In this document: positions 60,382-64,000 of the stretch, one piece after another
Layout: each line of letters starts with the position of its first letter
Position numbering within the stretch: the first letter of the stretch is position 1
From: Flavobacteriales bacterium
GTDB lineage: Bacteria; Bacteroidota; Bacteroidia; Flavobacteriales_F; PHOS-HE28
Assembly: GCA_030584065.1 (NCBI GenBank)
Contig: CP129489.1
Location: forward strand, 442,797-506,796
DNA: 64,000 nt
Reading direction: 5' to 3'
Position numbers and translations under genes: made by a program
The notes under the pieces: generated by a model
What the model saw: the letters and a program-made list of their open reading frames with translations, nothing else
Database searches by the model: none
Told to the model about the DNA's origin: nothing

Positions 60382-61155
60382 TTAGGATCGGATGGGCGCT
60401 GGCGGCCGGTAGCCAAGCGCCTTGTGTGGGCGGTGATGGTTGTAATCGGTCATCCACTCATCGGCCTTCTCGCGCACCTCGTCCAAGGTACGGAACACGT
60501 AGGCGCTGAGCAGTTCACGACGGATGCTGCCGTTGAGGCGTTCGATGTAGGCGTTCTGGGTGGGCTTGCCTGGCTGGATGTAGGTCAAGGTAATGCCGTG
60601 TTCGCGGCACCAGTGGTCGAGCTTGGCGCTGATGAACTCCGGGCCGTTGTCCACGCGGATCATCTTGGGCAGCGGACGCACTGCTTTGATGCGTTCCAGC
60701 ACGCGTATCACGCGCAGTGCGGGCAGTGAGGTGTCCACCTCGATCGCGAGCACCTCCCTGTTGTAGTCGTCGATCACATTTAGCAAGCGGTAGGTCCGGC
60801 CGTCCCAGAGGCTGTCATGCATGAAGTCGATGCTGTAGACCTGGTCCGGACCAGCAGGACGGAACAGCGCCTGCTTCACCCGTGCAGGCAGCCGTTTCTT
60901 GGCCCTGCGACGAATGTTGAGGCCCAGACCGGTGTAGACCCGATACACCCGCTTGAAGTTCCACAGGTGACCCATCAAGCGCATCCGATGATGGCTTTGC
61001 CACACCCCGATGGCCGGGTGCTTCTGGGTGAGCTGTTCCAAGACCTGGATAATGGGCGTGTCATCCGCTGGGGTCTTGCAGTACTGCGCGGTGCTGCGCG
61101 CCAAGCCCACGCTGCCGCAGGCTTGGCGCTCGGAGATGCTGTGCTCCTGTATCAT
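60382..61155 (-). CDS. IS3-family transposase OrfB
   Basis: 257 residues from the ATG at 61153-61155. The rve integrase core is complete: [20 protein letters not shown] (D), [20 protein letters not shown] (D) and [20 protein letters not shown] (E) form the DDE triad. The open frame continues upstream of that ATG ([12 protein letters not shown]), so translation may begin within the OrfA overlap by frameshifting. Its frame is +1 relative to OrfA, where the family usually uses -1. The gene is otherwise intact, so activity is possible. Confidence 0.9.
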   Translation of the reverse strand: MIQEHSISERQACGSVGLARSTAQYCKTPADDTPIIQVLEQLTQKHPAIGVWQSHHRMRLMGHLWNFKRVYRVYTGLGLNIRRRAKKRLPARVKQALFRPAGPDQVYSIDFMHDSLWDGRTYRLLNVIDDYNREVLAIEVDTSLPALRVIRVLERIKAVRPLPKMIRVDNGPEFISAKLDHWCREHGITLTYIQPGKPTQNAYIERLNGSIRRELLSAYVFRTLDEVREKADEWMTDYNHHRPHKALGYRPPAPIRS

Positions 61156-61180
61156 CGCCTGAACGATCTCGCGCTTCTCG

Positions 61181-61453
61181 TCAGGCGCCCCACTTCTTTT
61201 CCACCACCTGCTTCAAGGCATCATGCACCATGCTCAGCTCGGTGTACATGCGCTTCAGGCGGCTGAGCTCCTCCTGCAGGTCACGCAGCTGCTTGACCTG
61301 GTTGGGCTCCATGCCGCCATACTTGGCCTTCCATTGGTAGAACGTGGCGTTGCTGATCCCGTGCTCGCGGCACAGGTCGGCCACCTTCGAGCCAGCCTCG
61401 TGACGCTTGAGGATGGCGATGACCTGATGCTCGGTGAACTTGCTCTTTCTCAT
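61181..61453 (-). CDS. IS3-family transposase OrfA
   Basis: 90 residues. [20 protein letters not shown], then [20 protein letters not shown] carries the helix-turn-helix, and [20 protein letters not shown] is the leucine-zipper-like helix for multimerisation. This is the IS3 OrfA (transposase_8) protein that recognises the terminal repeats. It ends 26 bp before the OrfB ATG. Confidence 0.93.
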   Translation of the reverse strand: MRKSKFTEHQVIAILKRHEAGSKVADLCREHGISNATFYQWKAKYGGMEPNQVKQLRDLQEELSRLKRMYTELSMVHDALKQVVEKKWGA

Positions 61454-61488
61454 GGCTACGTGTGGTTGAATGTAGCCCCTGGCCGGCC

Positions 61489-61526
61489 GAAGCGATCCTT
61501 GGCCCCGCGGGGCCAAGGATCACTTC
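61489..61526. repeat. Near-perfect 38-bp palindrome inside the IS
   Basis: The inner 28 bp (61494-61521) are a perfect palindrome of GATCCTTGGCCCC and its inverse; the outer five bases each side match with one difference. It lies between OrfA and the right inverted repeat, where it could block read-through from outside. Confidence 0.8.
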
Positions 61527-61561
61527 ACCTCCAGCAATGAATGGCCGAACTTCGGGGAAGC

Positions 61562-62149
61562 TTACACTGCCTTCTGAAGCTCATTGTGCTTTCCTAGAGA
61601 TAGCTCCAGCTTGCGACCGCCTGGCAAGGTCACGGGTATACGTTCAATCTCACGCTTCCGAAGCAGTGCCTCGGCTAAACTCGGGCGGTTCTGGTTAAAG
61701 GCCGCCAATTTCTTCGGCCAAGCTGGAGTTCCATAAGAGCGAATCAGTTCAGCGAAGTCTGGAGCGAGTGCATAACCGCGGGTAGGGTCATTGGTGGCCC
61801 GGCCGGGGTTATCACCACTATTTAGGATGAGTCCAGCGACAACGGCCAGCTTCAAATCCTTCCGACGCACATCGTCATAGGAGCCGGAGGAAATGTTCTC
61901 CTCGAAGTGTTTGTTCACGAACGGGATCACGTCACGCGTCTTCAGATGCCGACCTTCCTTGGCGCTCATGGCCTCGCTCCATTTCTTTGTGACACCCGCA
62001 ACGGCCATCATGCACGCGGCCATGCGTTCGCGTCTTCGCAAAGGTTCACCTTCGACCGGAATGCCAACGGAAGCCAGAATATCCAAGGCCTCGTTCAGTA
62101 CTTTTCTCACTGCACGGCTCTTCGCGCTCTCCGGCAAATAGTCCTTCAT
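61562..62149 (-). pseudogene. BsuBI/PstI-type restriction endonuclease, truncated by the IS
   Basis: 195 codons remain. VLNEALDILASVGIPVEGEP, then WSEAMSAKEGRHLKTRDVIP, FAELIRSYGTPAWPKKLAAF and GRKLELSLGKHNELQKAV follow the N-terminal BsuBI/PstI_RE region up to its HNEL motif. The frame then enters the IS right inverted repeat, which supplies the stop (TAA at 61562-61564). The catalytic C-terminal domain is missing and no remnant is found beyond the IS. It overlaps the methyltransferase stop by 1 bp. The nuclease is almost surely inactive. Confidence 0.75.
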
Positions 62150-63162
62150 CAGAACAAAGAAAGTTCACGGTTGGGCTTCACCTTGCTCCGCTTGATGGCC
62201 TTGGCATCACCGGCCGGAAGAGCGTAGCATGCTTTCACCGCTTGGGCGATATGGTATGCGAGCATCGGTGGCACGGCATTTCCGATCTGGTTGAACTGCT
62301 GCGTTTCGTTGCCTTTGAACTCGAAGTGGTCCGGGAAGCTCTGAAGGCGGGCAGCTTCGCGAACAATGACGCGACGACGACGACCGTCGGGCAAACGCAC
62401 ACGGTGCATGTCGCCGGTGGCGCCTGCGAGATTGCGACACGTCAAGGTGCGGGCCGGACGATCGGCGTAGAGGTCGCGCGGGTTGATGCAGTGCGATGCC
62501 TTCTCATACTTGGCCACGTAAGCGTCCATTGTGGCATTGAGGAACTTGCTCTCGGGTGGCGTGGTATGCATCAGGTCTCCGATGGCCTCGCCGACAGTGA
62601 TCTTGTGCTTTTCCTTGGCTGGGAAGGTGAACGATGAGCGATGCCCCACGACGAAGAGCCGCTCACGGTTCTGCGGCACGCCGTGGTTGACGGCGTTGAG
62701 CAGCTTGTAGTCCACGAGGTAGCCCAGCTTGGCGAACTCCTCCAAGATCAGCTCGAAGTACCACTTGTTGCTGTAGAGTAGCCCGCGCACGTTCTCGAAC
62801 ATGAACACTTTCGGCTGCAATCGCTTTACCGCATCGATGAAAATGGGAAAGCCGTCACGGGCGTCTTCCATGCCGCGTTGATGACCACCCACGCTGAATG
62901 GCTGACAAGGTGGGCCACCAATGATTATATCTGCTTGTGGAAAATCGAACCCCACCTCCAACTTCACTGCATGACATTCACTGCCCAAGTTGTGGCGGTA
63001 GCTCATCGCAGCCGGGCCATTCATCTCAAAGCCAATGGTCTTGAAGCCAGCGGCCTCGAAACCCAAGGCCAAGCCGCCGCAGCCTGCGAACAAGTCTAGG
63101 ACCACCGCCTTTTCAGTGTGGCGTGGTATCAGTGTCGTGTTGATCTCTTCAATGTACCCCAT
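62149..63162 (-). CDS. DNA cytosine-5-methyltransferase
   Basis: 337 residues from the ATG at 63160-63162. All core motifs are present: I DLFAGCGGLALGF, IV GGPPCQPFS with catalytic Cys86, VI FMFENVRGL, VIII VPQNRERLFVVGH, and X QFNQIGNAVPPMLA. It methylates cytosine C5 in a specific sequence that cannot be read from the gene. Its partner is the adjacent BsuBI/PstI-type nuclease, now cut short by the IS, so the methyltransferase is probably solitary. Start chosen because the motif spacing fits. Confidence 0.93.
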   Translation of the reverse strand: MGYIEEINTTLIPRHTEKAVVLDLFAGCGGLALGFEAAGFKTIGFEMNGPAAMSYRHNLGSECHAVKLEVGFDFPQADIIIGGPPCQPFSVGGHQRGMEDARDGFPIFIDAVKRLQPKVFMFENVRGLLYSNKWYFELILEEFAKLGYLVDYKLLNAVNHGVPQNRERLFVVGHRSSFTFPAKEKHKITVGEAIGDLMHTTPPESKFLNATMDAYVAKYEKASHCINPRDLYADRPARTLTCRNLAGATGDMHRVRLPDGRRRRVIVREAARLQSFPDHFEFKGNETQQFNQIGNAVPPMLAYHIAQAVKACYALPAGDAKAIKRSKVKPNRELSLF

Positions 63163-63395
63163 CTCACGTTGCCGATTTCCTTGGCACTTGGCGAGGTGAC
63201 AAAGTAACACCTTTGGCCATACGTCTAATTTGAAACCAAGTGTTCTGCGTGAGGGACATGAGCGGAAAGCCCGGAGCCGGTAATCCGGCGAGGACTTGGA
63301 GCGGTTGGCCCGACCCGGCTGCTCCCGAGCGAAGGCTCTGCGAAGCGAAGGGATGAGCCGGGGCACGCCCAAACAACATCAGCGAAGAAGGACCT

Positions 63396-64000
63396 TCATC
63401 GCTTCCTCAACGCCTCAATGATCCCCTTCGCCGCCACCGGGATCTTCGTCCCCGGCCCGTACACATCGAAACACCCGGCCTGTTTCAGGAAGTCGAAGTC
63501 GTTCGGCGGGATCACGCCACCAGCCACCACCAGGATGTCGGGGCGCTTATACACCTCGCGCAAGGTTCCTATCACCTCGGGCACGAGCGTCTTGTGGCCG
63601 CCGGCGAGGCTGCTGATGCCCAGCACGTGCACGTCGTTCTCGATGGCCTGCTTCGCCACCTCCTGCGGGGTCTGGAACAGCGGACCGATGTCCACGTCGA
63701 AGCCGATGTCGGCGAAGCTGGTGGCGATCACTTTGGCGCCGCGGTCGTGCCCGTCCTGGCCCATCTTGGCCACGAGGATGCGCGGGCGGCGGCCTTCGGC
63801 CTTCGCGAATTCATCGGCGAGGCGCATGGCCTCCTTCATCTCGGGGTCCTGCATGCTTTCGGCTGAGTAAACACCGCTGATGCTGCGGATCACCGCGCTG
63901 TAGCGGCCGTAGGCTTTTTCGAGAGCGTCGGAGATCTCTCCGAGCGTTGCCCTGTGGCGGGCGGCGATGACGGCTAGCTCTAGAAGGTTGTCTTGGTGAA
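63396..64000 (-). CDS. scpA: Methylmalonyl-CoA mutase large subunit, C-terminal part
   Basis: The frame is open to the right edge, so the gene is 5' truncated; about 201 C-terminal residues are visible. The end of the TIM-barrel domain reads LLELAVIAARHRATLGEISD, ALEKAYGRYSAVIRSIS. The cobalamin-binding domain has VAKMGQDGHDRGAKVIATSF (DxHxxG, base-off ligand His), VLGISSLAGGHKTLVPEVI and VVAGGVIPPNDFDFLKQAG. It interconverts succinyl-CoA and methylmalonyl-CoA in propionate metabolism. It is the last gene and reads away from the window. Confidence 0.95.
   Translation of the reverse strand, partial: HQDNLLELAVIAARHRATLGEISDALEKAYGRYSAVIRSISGVYSAESMQDPEMKEAMRLADEFAKAEGRRPRILVAKMGQDGHDRGAKVIATSFADIGFDVDIGPLFQTPQEVAKQAIENDVHVLGISSLAGGHKTLVPEVIGTLREVYKRPDILVVAGGVIPPNDFDFLKQAGCFDVYGPGTKIPVAAKGIIEALRKR

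Larger units (their letters stand above)
60326..61566 (-). mobile_element. IS3-family insertion sequence, 1241 bp
   Basis: Terminal inverted repeats TGTAAGCTTCCCC (60326-60338) and its inverse (61554-61566) are perfect over 13 bp and begin TG/end CA as usual for IS3. Beyond 13 bp the similarity continues at 5 of the next 11 positions (TTCGG). Two transposase genes fill the element. No target duplication is seen (TTA on the left, CTG on the right), suggesting later rearrangement. Confidence 0.85.

Overview
The window is GC-rich chromosomal DNA from a member of the Bacteroidota, most likely a high-GC Flavobacteriales lineage of the kind recovered from wastewater and freshwater. The evidence is: secreted proteins with type IX secretion (T9SS) C-terminal modules; outer-membrane families typical of the phylum (DUF6089, DUF6268, DUF2147, DUF4159); a metal-ligand-poor dihydroorotase homologue; a GbsR/MarR regulator; and promoters of the TTG-N19-TAnnTTTG type. 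Shine-Dalgarno sequences are largely absent. Many genes instead carry a TAnnTTCG or TAACTTG box 4-13 nt before the ATG, which suggests short-leader or leaderless mRNAs.

Layout. 1-9500 is mostly minus strand: a PyrR-like phosphoribosyltransferase fragment, a secreted SGNH protein, a DUF1801 protein, a methyltransferase fused to a Rof-like Rho inhibitor domain, rlmD, the non-catalytic dihydroorotase homologue, a BatA-type membrane protein and a SAM hydroxide adenosyltransferase; def plus a TPR lipoprotein are on the plus strand. 9596-11517 holds a PhoH ATPase and purC. 11557-13951 is a foreign-looking island: an AT-rich SRPBCC gene bracketed by two attC-like stem-loops, next to a tyrosine recombinase. 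14077-23624 is a long minus-strand run of envelope and housekeeping genes (DUF6268, DUF2147, HEAT, DUF6089, YggS, DUF4159, rsmE, GT-C-like membrane protein, serine hydrolase). 23763-28136 is a MacAB-like ABC efflux operon with two permeases. 28133-31354 is a GbsR-controlled operon (methyltransferase, two small membrane proteins, TIGR01777 epimerase) carrying two copies of a TTTCA-N8-TGAAA operator.

31504-41736 is a three-gene surface cluster: an outer-membrane barrel-like protein, a 2161-residue secreted protein and a fibronectin-III protein. Two T9SS cargo proteins and a LytTR/sensor-kinase pair follow. 47512-57721 contains tRNA-Asp, a DUF58 protein, trxA, dnaE (with a palindromic element inserted in frame), a decayed Smr pseudogene, an ABC exporter, a spermidine-synthase-like protein, an intact Smr protein, a DUF523 protein and a repeat lipoprotein. 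57950-63162 is a defence and mobile region: a HipBA-type toxin-antitoxin pair, about 700 bp of non-coding DNA, a 1241-bp IS3-family element, and a cytosine-methyltransferase restriction system whose BsuBI/PstI-type endonuclease is truncated exactly at the IS end. The window closes inside a methylmalonyl-CoA mutase large-subunit gene.

The strongest candidate for an unusual system is the cassette-like island with its neighbouring recombinase. The methyltransferase-Rof fusion, the palindrome within dnaE and the GbsR regulon also deserve attention.
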